Part shown: positions 1 through 8,773 of the stretch, piece by piece | How positions within the stretch are numbered: position 1 is the first letter of the stretch | Layout: each line of letters begins with the position of its first letter | Assembly (NCBI GenBank): GCA_025363655.1 | Contig: JANYDK010000071.1 | Location: 248,001-312,000 of the forward strand | DNA: 64,000 nucleotides | Origin: Deltaproteobacteria bacterium | GTDB taxonomy: Bacteria; Myxococcota_A; Polyangia; Polyangiales; JADJMO01 | Direction of reading: 5' to 3' | The notes under the pieces: generated by a model | Database searches by the model: none | What the model saw: only the letters and a program-made list of their open reading frames with translations | Told to the model about the DNA's origin: nothing | Made by a program: the position numbers and the translations under genes

Positions 1-134
1 AGGCAATACTGCGTCACCGTCGACCAGTACGTCCCCTCGTGGCGAAACGCGCCGCGGTACTTCACGGAGGGGTGCAGACACCCGTAGGGCTCATCGGTCG
101 GATCACGGAAGAAGACGACCATCGTCATTCGCAT
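1..134 (-). CDS. NADAR/YbiA-like protein, N-terminal fragment
   Basis: Reading leftward from an ATG at 134 there is an open frame of 44 codons that runs off the window. The visible N-terminus has hydrophobic residues, a Phe-Phe, then Glu-Pro-Tyr-Gly-Cys and a Tyr-Trp-Ser-Thr-Val-Thr-Gln-Tyr stretch. This resembles the opening of the NADAR (DUF1768, YbiA) fold, where an F-Y, a P-Y-G-x-F-S-N-like turn and a W-P-T-x-E-H-Y-x-Q segment line the active site. Family members are N-glycosidases acting on ADP-ribose or riboflavin-pathway intermediates. Here the SNF and EHY residues are altered, so the assignment rests on spacing more than identity. A second ATG at 128 is an equally possible start. No clear ribosome binding site is visible. 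It is divergent from everything to its right. Confidence 0.4.
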   Translation of the reverse strand, partial: MRMTMVVFFRDPTDEPYGCLHPSVKYRGAFRHEGTYWSTVTQYC

Positions 135-237
135 CTTTGCAAATTGGATTCGCAAACTCCCTAGAGGTCAGGCGATTGCGAAGACATCCCGCGGGGCGCA
201 TGACTCGCCGGTGAACATCACCGACGTCCGCTCACGT

Positions 238-364
238 ATGTACCTCTTCCTTGGTCTCTGCGCCGCTGCCGTCGCAGGAGGATGCGGAAGCTCTTCGAGC
301 AACACGTCACCAGTCGGTGCGCTTTGCGCTGGGGACGACGCCGGACGCGTTCGTGCTGGGCTAA
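238..364 (+). pseudogene. possible broken lipoprotein leader
   Basis: An ATG at 238 opens a convincing lipoprotein signal: a short hydrophobic core, then Ala-Gly-Gly-Cys followed by a Ser/Asn/Thr linker. After about 30 residues this frame becomes arginine- and histidine-rich and merely shadows the membrane protein that follows, so no mature domain exists. In another frame a short open stretch ends with the residues TTPDAFVLG and a TAA at 362-364, which could be the displaced C-terminus of the same or another gene. I read this as a deletion or frameshift remnant. It could also be chance, because GC-rich DNA yields long false frames. The span 135-237 upstream shows no gene and would hold the divergent promoters. 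Confidence 0.25.
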
Positions 365-373
365 GCTCCCTCC

Positions 374-994
374 ATCCTCCGCCGTCACGCCACCACCTTC
401 ATCCTCGGCGCTGCCGGCGTCTTCGTCGTCCTCTACGTCGTCGCGGCCGCCCGTTTCCCCGGCGGCACGCGCGCCGATCCGCACCGCGTCGGCTTCTCCG
501 TCCTCGAGAACTATTGGTGCGATCTCCTCGACACCCACACCTACGGTGGCCTGGAAAATCCTGCTCGAATCGTCGCGCTCACGGCGATGGTGGTGCTCTG
601 CGCGGGCCTCTCGGTGCTCTGGTGCGTGGCGCCGACGCTGTCGCCGCTGGCGAAGGTGCGGGGGCACCTCGTGCGGCTCGTCGGATGCATCGGGGGCCTC
701 GTCACGCCGCTGATCGCGACCCGCACGTTGCATGATCTGGCGATCAACGTCGCGGGGCTCTTCTCGGCGACGGCGTTCGTGCTCACCGTCAGCTCGCTGG
801 GGTCGCGCGCGGGGAAGGGGCTGTCGACGTTTTCTTGGCTGACGCTCGGGCTCGCGTTCGTCAATTGGCTGGTTTGGCAGACGAAGATTTTGGTGCAGTG
901 TCTGCCGGCGATTCAGAAGCTCGCGTTCTTCGCCTTCCTCACGTGGGTGGTGCTGGTGACGCTGCGGGTGCGGCAGAGCGCGACGGACGCTTAA
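374..994 (+). CDS. multi-pass membrane protein, non-canonical start
   Basis: The frame is open from the TAA at 362 to the stop at 992-994 and encodes five or six hydrophobic helices. The first helix is followed by Phe-Pro-Gly-Gly-Thr and then Glu-Asn-Tyr-Trp-Cys-Asp-Leu-Leu. That pattern (membrane helix, YPGG-like turn, YWC-L-L, then N-P-A-R) is one I associate with uncharacterised membrane proteins of Bacteroidetes and myxobacteria. The function is unknown. No ATG, GTG or TTG lies between 364 and an ATG at 587. Starting at 587 would delete the first helix and the conserved YWC block, so an ATC at 374 (giving about 206 residues) is the best-placed start. A frameshift from the upstream leader is the alternative. 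It ends 16 bases before the response regulator. Confidence 0.6.
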   Translation: MLRRHATTFILGAAGVFVVLYVVAAARFPGGTRADPHRVGFSVLENYWCDLLDTHTYGGLENPARIVALTAMVVLCAGLSVLWCVAPTLSPLAKVRGHLVRLVGCIGGLVTPLIATRTLHDLAINVAGLFSATAFVLTVSSLGSRAGKGLSTFSWLTLGLAFVNWLVWQTKILVQCLPAIQKLAFFAFLTWVVLVTLRVRQSATDA

Positions 995-1010
995 CCGGTA
1001 GGCTCGCGGG

Positions 1011-1742
1011 GTGCGCGTCCTCGTCGTCGAAGACAGTCCGCGGGTAGCGGCGTACGTCGGGCGCACGCTCAAGGACGTGGGCGCGGAGGTGACGGCGGCG
1101 CCCGATTTCGCCAGCGGCAAACGCGCGCTCGAGGACAGCGCCTTCGCGCTCGCGGTCATCGACGTCGGGCTGCCCGATGGGTCGGGGCTCGACCTCTGTC
1201 GGCTCGCGCGCGAGACGGGGCTCGATCTGCCGATTCTGCTGCTCACGGCGCAGAACGAAGTGCGTGAGCGCGTGCGCGGGCTCGACGCCGGGGCCGACGA
1301 CTATCTCGGCAAGCCGTTCTCGGGCGACGAGCTGCGGGCGCGCGCGCGGGCGCTCTTGCGGCGCGGGCCACGATTCACCGAGTCGCTGCGCACCTACGGC
1401 TCGCTCGAAATCGACCGTGAGCGGCGGCAGGTGCGACGCGACGGCAAGGCGGTGCCGCTGACGCCACGTGAGCTCGAGATCACCGCACTCATCGCCTTTC
1501 GCGAGGGTCGGGTTTTTCCACGTGAAGAGCTGCTCGAGGTGGTGTGGGGCGAGGCGACCGAGCGCGCGGCGGCCAGCCTCGACGTGCTGATCGCGCGCAT
1601 TCGGCGCAAGCTCGGCCCCGCCCGCGAGCACGGGGAGCACGGCGAGCGCGGCGAGCGCGGCGAGGCCGTCGAAAACGGCGTCATCCGCACGATTCGCGGG
1701 ACGGGATACGCATGGGCTCTCGGACGCTCCAAGGCACGCTGA
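1011..1742 (+). CDS. OmpR/PhoB-family response regulator
   Basis: 243 residues, GTG start. The receiver domain (about 1-115) has the acidic pair E7-D8, the phospho-acceptor D51 in Val-Ile-Asp-Val-Gly-Leu-Pro, T79 and K101-P102. The C-terminal winged helix (about 130-235) ends with the usual Ile-Arg-Thr-Ile-Arg-Gly-Thr-Gly-Tyr. A low-complexity His/Glu/Gly/Arg insertion of about 15 residues (repeats of Gly-Glu-Arg) sits in the winged helix just before the last strands, which is unusual for the family. The downstream histidine kinase starts inside this gene (31-base overlap), so the pair is translationally coupled. Its position directly before an efflux operon suggests it controls that pump, as CopR/CusR-like regulators do. 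The inducing signal cannot be read from the sequence. Confidence 0.9.
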   Translation: MRVLVVEDSPRVAAYVGRTLKDVGAEVTAAPDFASGKRALEDSAFALAVIDVGLPDGSGLDLCRLARETGLDLPILLLTAQNEVRERVRGLDAGADDYLGKPFSGDELRARARALLRRGPRFTESLRTYGSLEIDRERRQVRRDGKAVPLTPRELEITALIAFREGRVFPREELLEVVWGEATERAAASLDVLIARIRRKLGPAREHGEHGERGERGEAVENGVIRTIRGTGYAWALGRSKAR

Positions 1743-3046
1743 CCGTTCGCGTGCTCGCGATCGCCGGCCTGGCGCTCGCCCTCGCGCTCGGCACCTCGCT
1801 CGGCGTCACCATTCGCGCGCTCGAACGCGCCGACACCGACGCCGCGCGTGAACAGGTGAACCACGTCTTGCGCACGCTGGCGATGGAGCGCGCCGAGGGG
1901 GATCCATACCCGCTGGCGCTGAAAGAGGTGCTCGAGGAGACCGATCTCGAAGGGGCCGCGGTGGCCATCGTCGACGACGCCGGACCCGTGCATCGCGGCG
2001 CGGTGCGCTTTCCCGACGGATTGCTCCACGTCGCACCCGGCACCTGCGCGAGCGGACGTGACGCACGGGGCTCCCTCTTTCGCGTGTGCGCCGAGCACCT
2101 CGGCGACGTCACGGTGATCGCCGGCTTCGACGTCGAGAGGCACGCGACCCTGGCGAGCGATCTCGGGCGGGTCACCCTCGCGCTCGTCGTGGTCACGCTC
2201 GCGCTCCTCGTCCTCGCGGTGCACTTCGCGCTTCGCCGGCCGCTTCGTTCGCTCGCGGCGCTGGTCGGCTGGGCCGAGAGCGTCGCCGAGCGCGCGCCGA
2301 TGCCACCGCCACCGCTCGCCGAGACCGAGGAGCTGCAGCGACTGTCGGCGTCGTTCGCCACGCTCGTCCGACGGCTCCTCGACGCGCTCGATCGGGAGCG
2401 CTCGACGGCGGCGCACATCGCGCACGAGCTCCGCACGCCGCTGACCACGATCATCGCCGAGCTCGAGAACATCCCCGCCTCGCCGGAGAGCGACGCCGCG
2501 GTGCCGCGCATTCGCCAAGACGTGGCGCGCCTCTCACGCGTGATCGACGCCGTCCTCGTGCTCTCTCGACCGGAGGGCGATCAGGCGGGCTCGGTCGTCG
2601 TCAACGTCGCCGACGTCGCGCGCGAGCTCGCCGAGTCCGCGACGAAGGTCGATGCGCCCGACGAGGCGCTGGTCGAAGGAGACGCCGAGCTGGTGCGGAT
2701 GGCGCTGGAGAACCTCCTCGACAACGCGCGCAAGTACTCGGGACACGCCGCGGTGAGATTGACGATCTCGCGTGAGGGCTCCCAGGATGACGCGCGCGTG
2801 CGGGTCGCCGTCGAGGACGATGGTCCTGGCTTGCCGGTGGCCGATCGCACGCGGATGTTCGATCGTCACTGGCGCGGCGTCAGCGATCGCGGAGGGAGCG
2901 GGCTCGGGCTCGCGCTGGTGGCCGCGGTGGCACAGCGACACGCGGGCGAGGTGAGAGCGGAGTGCGGGGAGGGAGGGCGTGGGTTGATCGTCGCGTTCAC
3001 GGTCGGCCCCTTGGTTGGGTGGCATGTCGAAGAGCCCCGGGCGTGA
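1712..3046 (+). CDS. sensor histidine kinase (HAMP-HisKA-HATPase)
   Basis: 444 residues from the ATG at 1712. I preferred this to upstream in-frame starts because they lie in a frame that only shadows the regulator. The order is: membrane helix at about 12-32, a periplasmic domain of about 120 residues, a second helix at about 155-180, HAMP, an H-box with H238 in Ala-His-Glu-Leu-Arg-Thr-Pro-Leu, then an ATPase domain. The ATPase shows the N-box (Asn-Leu-Leu-Asp-Asn-Ala-Arg-Lys), Asp-Asp-Gly-Pro-Gly-Leu and Gly-Ser-Gly-Leu-Gly-Leu-Ala. It would phosphorylate D51 of the overlapping regulator. The sensor domain is not one I recognise. Linkage to the RND pump suggests sensing of a metal or toxic compound, but that is inference. 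Confidence 0.9.
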   Translation: MGSRTLQGTLTVRVLAIAGLALALALGTSLGVTIRALERADTDAAREQVNHVLRTLAMERAEGDPYPLALKEVLEETDLEGAAVAIVDDAGPVHRGAVRFPDGLLHVAPGTCASGRDARGSLFRVCAEHLGDVTVIAGFDVERHATLASDLGRVTLALVVVTLALLVLAVHFALRRPLRSLAALVGWAESVAERAPMPPPPLAETEELQRLSASFATLVRRLLDALDRERSTAAHIAHELRTPLTTIIAELENIPASPESDAAVPRIRQDVARLSRVIDAVLVLSRPEGDQAGSVVVNVADVARELAESATKVDAPDEALVEGDAELVRMALENLLDNARKYSGHAAVRLTISREGSQDDARVRVAVEDDGPGLPVADRTRMFDRHWRGVSDRGGSGLGLALVAAVAQRHAGEVRAECGEGGRGLIVAFTVGPLVGWHVEEPRA

Positions 3047-3101
3047 GCGCAGGCGCGGGCCTGTTAAGACGCCGTTCGGATCCCCGCGATAGCGTGCGGC
3101 C

Positions 3102-4331
3102 ATGCGCCGACCCGTTCTGCCAGCGATCGCCCTCGGCGCCGCGGTCTTCGCGTTCTCCCTCTCGGTCACTCCCGCCGCCGAGGCCGAGGGCACCCCCGAC
3201 AAACCACTGACCTTCGATCAAGCGATCGCTCTCGCCCACACCGCCGCGCCCGACTTGAAGGTCGCGAGTGCGAACGAGGTCACGGCGAAGACGGCGATCG
3301 GGATCGCCGGCATCTATCCGAACCCCTCGGTCTCGTTCGGAACCAGCACGAAGGCCGCGAAATACAGCGGTACGCTGTCGATGCCGCTGCTCGTCCTCGG
3401 GCAGCTCGGGGCGAGCAAGGACGCGGCCGCGGCCGAGTACAAGACCGTGACCGTCGAGTCGGAGATGGTCTGGCTGGAGGTGCGGACTGCCGCCGCGCAC
3501 GCGTTCGTCGGCCTCTGGCGGGCCGAGCAGATCGCCGAGGCGCGCGCCCTGGCGTCGCTCCTCACGGCGCGCGTCGACGAAGCGGTGAAGGGGCGCGTGC
3601 AAGCGGGCGTCTCGCCCGACAACGAAGCGTTGCGCTCGAACGCCGAACGATTGCGGGCCGAGGCCGATGCGCTCGACGCCGCGGCTGCGGTCGCCGTGGC
3701 CCGCGCAGGGCTCGGTCGATGGATCGGTGCACCGACCGGCGTCGGGCTCTCTACCGTCGGAGAGCCGAAGGTGCCGCTCGCGCCACCGACGCTCGGCACC
3801 TTGCTCGCGCGCGTCGACGAAAACCCGATCGTGCGCCGCGAGCGCGCCGACGTGGCCGCCGCCGAAGCGCGCGAGAAGCGAGAAAAGGCCTTCGTTCGCC
3901 CGCTCCTGGTGCTCGACCTCGGGTTCGACACGCACGATCCGAACGTCGAGGGGACCAACTACCGCGCGGTGCTCGGCGTCGAGATTCCGCTCTTCAACTT
4001 TCGTGGGCCCTTGATCGATCGCGAGGTGGCGCTCGCCACCGCGGCCAAGGCGCGCGCGAGCGTGGAGGCGGCGCGACTGACCGCGGATCTGAGCGCCGCG
4101 TTCTTCTCGTTCTCCGCCGCGAGCGCGCGCACCGACACCTTGCTGAAGGGCGTCGTGCCCGCCGCCGAGCTCGCCGCCGATGCCACGCGCGAATCGTACG
4201 CGCTCGGACGTGCCCCGCTCGTCGCCGTCCTCGACGCCGAACGCGCCAGGCTCGAGGCGCGCGTGTCGCTGATCGAGGCTCGAGCGGCGCGCGCCGATGC
4301 GTGGATCGACGTCGAACGGATTGTGCCGTGA
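3102..4331 (+). CDS. TolC/CusC-type outer membrane efflux protein
   Basis: 409 residues with an N-terminal signal peptide (hydrophobic core about residues 7-26). Two long alpha-helical halves rich in Ala, Glu and Arg follow, typical of the outer-membrane-factor fold that builds a trans-periplasmic tunnel. The first half begins Leu-Thr-Phe-Asp-Gln-Ala-Ile-Ala-Leu-Ala, the usual TolC-family opening. The short tyrosine/proline region (IYPNPSVSFG) matches the strand preceding the barrel. It is the first gene of the efflux operon, 55 bases after the kinase. Its stop overlaps a GTG of the adaptor frame. The length is slightly short for the family (usually 420-480). Confidence 0.85.
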   Translation: MRRPVLPAIALGAAVFAFSLSVTPAAEAEGTPDKPLTFDQAIALAHTAAPDLKVASANEVTAKTAIGIAGIYPNPSVSFGTSTKAAKYSGTLSMPLLVLGQLGASKDAAAAEYKTVTVESEMVWLEVRTAAAHAFVGLWRAEQIAEARALASLLTARVDEAVKGRVQAGVSPDNEALRSNAERLRAEADALDAAAAVAVARAGLGRWIGAPTGVGLSTVGEPKVPLAPPTLGTLLARVDENPIVRRERADVAAAEAREKREKAFVRPLLVLDLGFDTHDPNVEGTNYRAVLGVEIPLFNFRGPLIDREVALATAAKARASVEAARLTADLSAAFFSFSAASARTDTLLKGVVPAAELAADATRESYALGRAPLVAVLDAERARLEARVSLIEARAARADAWIDVERIVP

Positions 4332-4351
4332 GGGGGACCCTCGACCTCGAA

Positions 4352-5518
4352 GTGTCCCTGCTCGCAGCGCGCACACTCCTCGCCAGCGTCACGCTTCTCC
4401 TCGGCTGTCATCGCGCCACCGAGGAAAACGAATCCCTCCCGCCGGTCACCGTGCGCTGTCATCCGCCGACGCGGGAGACGATCGAGGAGACCGTCGCTCT
4501 CCGCGGCCGCGTCGCGCCTCCGCCGGGCGGCGATCTTCCGATCGCCTCGCAGGTGCCGGGTCGCGTGGTCGGCGTGTCGGTCGTCGAAGGGCAGACGCTG
4601 ACCAAGGGCACCGTCATCGCCACCGTCGACGATCTCGCATCCCGCGATGCGCTCCGGCAAGCCGATGCCGCGGTGGTCGCTGCCAAGGCTTCGGTCGCCA
4701 ACGCCGAGATCTCGCTCGAGCGCACGAAGAGCCTCGTCGCCAAGGGCATCGCGCCGAAGCAAGAGCTCGACGACGCCATCGCCCGCACCGACGCGGCCCA
4801 CGCCGCCTACGATGCCGCCTCGGCTGGCGCCGATCTCGCGCGACGGACGCTCGGTCGGGTCGCCGTGCGCACCAGCTTCGATGGCGTCGTCACCAAGCTC
4901 TGGCGGGGTCCCGGCGCGCTCGTCGATGGCACCGCAGCGACACCGATCGTGCAGGTCGCGGCCGTCGGCGCCCTCGAGTTTCTCGCCGACGCCACCGAGC
5001 GCGAGCTCGCGACCATCGCCGTCGGACAAGCGTCGGACGGCGTGCTCGGAGGGAGCGATCAGAAGACGCTCGCCGGCGTGGTCCACGCGCGTTCGGCGTC
5101 GATCGACGCGGCGAGTGGGCTCGGCTTTGTCCGCATCGCGCTCACCAGCAGCGGTGACGCCGTCGTCGGCGCTTATGGTCGCTTCGTCGTCCACACCGGC
5201 ACGCGCGTCGGCGTCCTCGTCGTGCCCTCCGAGGCGATCCGCGGCTCGGTCTCCGACGGCGCCGAGGTCGCGATCTGCAAGGACGGCAAGGCCGAGATTC
5301 GCACCATCACCGTCGGTCATCGCGACGAGCGCTTCACCGAGGTGCTCTCGGGACTCGGAGAAACCGAGCTGATCGCGCTCGATCACGTGCTCGGCTTGGA
5401 GAACGACACCGTCATCGTCGTGAGCCCCGAGAAGACCGAGAAGACCGAGAAGACCGAGAAGGAGCCCGAGCCCGACGCCGGCACCTCGAGCGACGCGGAC
5501 ACGGGACCGAAGAAGTGA
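4352..5518 (+). CDS. RND efflux periplasmic adaptor (membrane fusion lipoprotein)
   Basis: A lipoprotein signal ends in Leu-Leu-Gly-Cys, then comes the adaptor fold. It has a first barrel-sandwich half with Val-Pro-Gly-Arg-Val and Val-Glu-Gly-Gln, a coiled-coil hairpin (about residues 95-165 with Lys/Glu/Ala heptads), a returning lipoyl half, a beta-barrel and a membrane-proximal domain. It links the inner-membrane pump to the outer-membrane tunnel. The GTG at 4352 gives a compact signal peptide. A GTG at 4328 overlapping the previous stop (GTGA) is the alternative. The C-terminus carries a perfect three-codon repeat (Glu-Lys-Thr, see repeat at 5429) and an acidic tail not usual for the family. 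The last codon overlaps the start of the pump gene. Confidence 0.88.
   Translation: MSLLAARTLLASVTLLLGCHRATEENESLPPVTVRCHPPTRETIEETVALRGRVAPPPGGDLPIASQVPGRVVGVSVVEGQTLTKGTVIATVDDLASRDALRQADAAVVAAKASVANAEISLERTKSLVAKGIAPKQELDDAIARTDAAHAAYDAASAGADLARRTLGRVAVRTSFDGVVTKLWRGPGALVDGTAATPIVQVAAVGALEFLADATERELATIAVGQASDGVLGGSDQKTLAGVVHARSASIDAASGLGFVRIALTSSGDAVVGAYGRFVVHTGTRVGVLVVPSEAIRGSVSDGAEVAICKDGKAEIRTITVGHRDERFTEVLSGLGETELIALDHVLGLENDTVIVVSPEKTEKTEKTEKEPEPDAGTSSDADTGPKK
5429..5461 (+). repeat. 9-bp coding tandem repeat (Glu-Lys-Thr)
   Basis: GAGAAGACC is repeated three times plus GAGAAG, in frame, at the C-terminal tail of the adaptor protein. It adds a charged Glu-Lys-Thr extension, and copy number changes would keep the frame. 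Confidence 0.9.
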
Positions 5519-8500
5519 GCCTCCTTCGCATGCTCCAGCGCCAGGCGGCGGTGGTCTGGCTGGCGACGCTGGTTTTGGTCGCGCTCGGCGTCGCCTCGGC
5601 GTGGTCTATGCCGAGTGGCATCTATCCGGAGGTCGAGTTCCCACGCATCGTCGTGGTCGCGCGCGAAGGAGGAGCGCCGCCCGACGTCTTCCTCACGACC
5701 ATCACCCGTCCGCTCGAACAAGCGCTCACCACCGTGCTCGGCGTGCAGCGCATCCGCTCCAAGACGATCCGCGGCGCCACGGAAATTTCCTTGCAGTTCG
5801 CGCCAGGCAGCGACATGTGGCGGGCGCTCCAGTTGGTCGAGTCGCGCATCAACGAGTCGCGCAGCGGTCTTCCCGGGGACACCGAGATCGAGGTCGAGCG
5901 CATCACCACCGGCTCGTTTCCGGTCGTCACCTTCAACCTCTCCGGCGCGGTCGATCCCCGTCAGCTCCGCGAGCTCGCGCAGTACGTCGTGCGCCCCGCC
6001 TTCGGCAACGTCAGCGGCGTCGGACGCATCGAGGTGCTCGGGGGCGACGTCCGTGAGGTCGAGGTGGTGCTCGATCCCGAGCAGACCGCGGCGCTCCGGC
6101 TCACCCCCGATGGCGTCGCCGATCAGCTGCGCAACGCGATGGGGCTCGTCGCCGTCGGCCGCGTCGATCGCGATCGGCAGCTCGTCACCGTGCTCGGCGA
6201 TGCGCAGCCGAAGACCCTCGCCGACATCGCCGCGATGCCGGTCGCGCGCACCCCGCAGGGCTCGGTGATTCCACTCTCGGCGATCGCCGAGGTGTTCGAG
6301 GGCGCCGAAGATCGCACGGTGCGCATCGGTGGACCGCACGGCGAGACCGTCGGCATCAGCGTCGCGCGTCTCCCGGGTGCGAGCACGCCCGAGGTCGTCG
6401 CCGCGCTCCTCGCCGCCGCCAAGACGCTCGGCCCCTCGCTCCCCGCCGGCGTCACGCTCGAGCCCGTCTACGATCAGGCGCTCTTGGTGAACGAGTCGAT
6501 GACCAGCGTGCGCGATGCCATCCTCCTCGGCATCGTCCTCTGCGCGGTCGTCATCTCCATCTTCCTCCGCGACGTGCGCGCCGGTCTGCTCGCAGCGCTG
6601 AGCGTGCCGGTGACCCTCGCGATCACCTTCATCTTCATGCGGCTCGCCGGCCAGACGCTCAACCTCATGTCGCTCGGCGGGATGGCGGTCGCCATCGGTC
6701 TCGTGGTCGACGACGCGATCGTGATGGTCGAGGCGATCGCCCACCATCGCGACGCCGGCGAGGACGTCGCCACTGCCGCCGTCCGCGGCACCGTCGAGCT
6801 CGCCCCCGCGGTCATCGGCACCACCCTCACGACCGTCGTCGTCTTCGTCCCGCTGGCGTTTCTCCAAGGAATCGTCGGCGATTTCTTCCGCGCGCTGGCC
6901 TTCACGATCACCACCGCGGTGCTCGTCTCGCTCGTCGTCGCCCTCGTGCTCATCCCTCTCTCTTCCCGCTTCGGCATGAGCGCTCGGGTGCGCGGGGGAA
7001 GCGGGAGCGGGGCGAAGGCGCGGCTCCTCGAACGCGTCTACCACGCGGCGATGTCGCGCTTCGTCCGCTTCCCGTCGATCGCAGCGCTGCTCCTTTTCGG
7101 CATCTTCGTCGCCGGCGTCGTCGCCGCCCCGCACGTCGGTCGCGGCTTCCTCCCTGCGATGGACGAGGGCGCGTTCGTCCTCGACTACTTCCTCCCCGCC
7201 GGCACCTCGCTCGCCACCACCGAGGAGTTCGCGCAACGTCTGGAGAGCGAGCTGAAGGCAACGCCCGAGGTGCGCACGTACACCCGTCGCACCGGCGCCG
7301 AGCTCGGACCCGCGGCAGCGACGCAGCTCAATCGCGGCGACATCATGGTCAGCCTCGTTCCGCGCGCGCTTCGCCGACGCACCTCTGACGAGGTCATCGC
7401 CGACATCCGCGCGCGCCTCGAAGAGAAGCTCCCCGAGATCCGCATCGAGTTCGTGCAGGTGCTGCAAGACGTGCTCAACGATCTCTCGGGCAACCCACGG
7501 CCGGTCGAGGTCAAGCTCTTCGGCCCCGACTACGGCAAGCTCCTGGAAATCGGCGACGCCCTCGCGGCCAAGCTCGAGCACGTCAGCGGCCTCGTCGATC
7601 TCTACGACGGCCACGAACGCGACGCGCCAGCGCTTCTCTTCTCGATGCGCCGCGACGAAATCGCCCGCTTCGGAACGTCTCCCCTCGAGGTCAACGCCCA
7701 GCTCGAGACCGCCCTCCGCGGCTCGGTCGTCGGCAGCATCCGCCGCCTCGATCGCTTGATCGGCGTCCGCACGCGCTACCCGAACCCAGTGCGCTTCGAC
7801 CCCGCGCACGTCCTCGATTTGCCGTTCGTCGCCGTCGAAAAGACCACCACCTTCCGCGCCGTCGTCAGCCATGAAGACACCGCCAGCTCGTCGCTCCTCC
7901 TCCACGAAGCTTTGCAGCCGGTCGTCGACATCACCGCCGATCACGAAAGCCGCGACCTCGGCGCCATCGCCGACGACGTCGAACGCCACGTCCACGAGCT
8001 CGCGCTCCCTCCCGGCTACCGCGTCGTCCTCGGCGGCCAAGTCGAGGCCCAACGCCAGACGCTCCGCCAACTCGGCATCGTCGGCGCCCTCGCCGTCCTC
8101 CTCGTCCTCACGGTGCTGGCGGGCCAATTCCGCAAGCTGCGCCTCGCCTTCCTCGTCCTCGTCACCGTCCCGGTCGCGGTCATCGGCGCGCTGCTCTCGC
8201 TCCTCGCGATGAACGTCCCCCTCAACGCCAGCTCACTGATGGGCTGCGTGCTGCTCGTGGGTCTGGTGGTGAAGAACGGCGTGCTGCTGCTCGAGGAGGC
8301 GGAGAAGCTCTTCGACGAAGGTGTCGATGCGCGTGAGGCGGTGCTTCGCGCGGGGGATCGTCGACTGCGGCCGGTGGTGATGACGACGGTGGCGACGCTG
8401 GCGGGACTGCTGCCCCTGGCGCTGGGGATCGGCGCGGGGGCGGAGTTGCAACGGCCGCTCTCGATCGCGGTGATTGGCGGGTTGGTGATTTCGACCGGGG

Positions 8501-8589
8501 TGACGTTGGGGGTTTTGCCACCGCTCGCGGCGGTGGTCTTGCGGAGGAGGAAGGGAGCTCCTGAAGGAACCCCGCCACCCCGTCCGTGA
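5515..8589 (+). CDS. RND-family efflux transporter (AcrB/CzcA type)
   Basis: 1024 residues, GTG start overlapping the adaptor stop (GTGA). It has the full RND architecture: helix 1 near residue 15, a large periplasmic porter/docking domain, a helix cluster at about 330-480, a second periplasmic domain and a final helix cluster at about 850-1010. Helix 4 carries Gly-Leu-Val-Val-Asp-Asp-Ala-Ile-Val-Met-Val-Glu, where the acidic residues act in proton relay. The Asp-Asp resembles the drug/organic (HAE) branch more than the metal (HME) branch, so metal export is not assured. It uses the proton gradient to drive substrate from periplasm or membrane through the adaptor and TolC-like tunnel. It is the last gene of the operon. 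Confidence 0.9.
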   Translation: MSLLRMLQRQAAVVWLATLVLVALGVASAWSMPSGIYPEVEFPRIVVVAREGGAPPDVFLTTITRPLEQALTTVLGVQRIRSKTIRGATEISLQFAPGSDMWRALQLVESRINESRSGLPGDTEIEVERITTGSFPVVTFNLSGAVDPRQLRELAQYVVRPAFGNVSGVGRIEVLGGDVREVEVVLDPEQTAALRLTPDGVADQLRNAMGLVAVGRVDRDRQLVTVLGDAQPKTLADIAAMPVARTPQGSVIPLSAIAEVFEGAEDRTVRIGGPHGETVGISVARLPGASTPEVVAALLAAAKTLGPSLPAGVTLEPVYDQALLVNESMTSVRDAILLGIVLCAVVISIFLRDVRAGLLAALSVPVTLAITFIFMRLAGQTLNLMSLGGMAVAIGLVVDDAIVMVEAIAHHRDAGEDVATAAVRGTVELAPAVIGTTLTTVVVFVPLAFLQGIVGDFFRALAFTITTAVLVSLVVALVLIPLSSRFGMSARVRGGSGSGAKARLLERVYHAAMSRFVRFPSIAALLLFGIFVAGVVAAPHVGRGFLPAMDEGAFVLDYFLPAGTSLATTEEFAQRLESELKATPEVRTYTRRTGAELGPAAATQLNRGDIMVSLVPRALRRRTSDEVIADIRARLEEKLPEIRIEFVQVLQDVLNDLSGNPRPVEVKLFGPDYGKLLEIGDALAAKLEHVSGLVDLYDGHERDAPALLFSMRRDEIARFGTSPLEVNAQLETALRGSVVGSIRRLDRLIGVRTRYPNPVRFDPAHVLDLPFVAVEKTTTFRAVVSHEDTASSSLLLHEALQPVVDITADHESRDLGAIADDVERHVHELALPPGYRVVLGGQVEAQRQTLRQLGIVGALAVLLVLTVLAGQFRKLRLAFLVLVTVPVAVIGALLSLLAMNVPLNASSLMGCVLLVGLVVKNGVLLLEEAEKLFDEGVDAREAVLRAGDRRLRPVVMTTVATLAGLLPLALGIGAGAELQRPLSIAVIGGLVISTGVTLGVLPPLAAVVLRRRKGAPEGTPPPRP

Positions 8590-8635
8590 GGGGTCGTCCG
8601 GAGTCGAAATCGACGCAAAACCAAGCTTCGCGGAA

Positions 8636-8653
8636 AATTATGGCGCCATAATT
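8636..8653. repeat. AT-rich perfect palindrome, copy 1
   Basis: AATTATGGCGCCATAATT is an exact 18-nt palindrome standing out from its GC-rich surroundings in the 8590-8773 intergenic region. CGCGG (8629-8633) and CCGCG (8659-8663) flank it and could extend a stem. The same core recurs at 12532. The rest of 8590-8773 holds no recognisable gene. Confidence 0.85.
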
Positions 8654-8773
8654 ATCTGCCGCGCGAGAAATTAGGCGCGATTCGCGATCGCTCTCGCCTC
8701 GGTACGACGGAACGTCAGGAAATCTAGGGAATTTCGCGCGGGCGCAGGCGCGGGCGCGGCCACTGGCAGCCCT

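Noticed and set aside
5383-8127. Very long open frame on the minus strand opposite the RND pump
   Set aside because: Asp/Glu/Arg/His-rich composition with no domain pattern; it mirrors the codon bias of the real pump gene on the plus strand.
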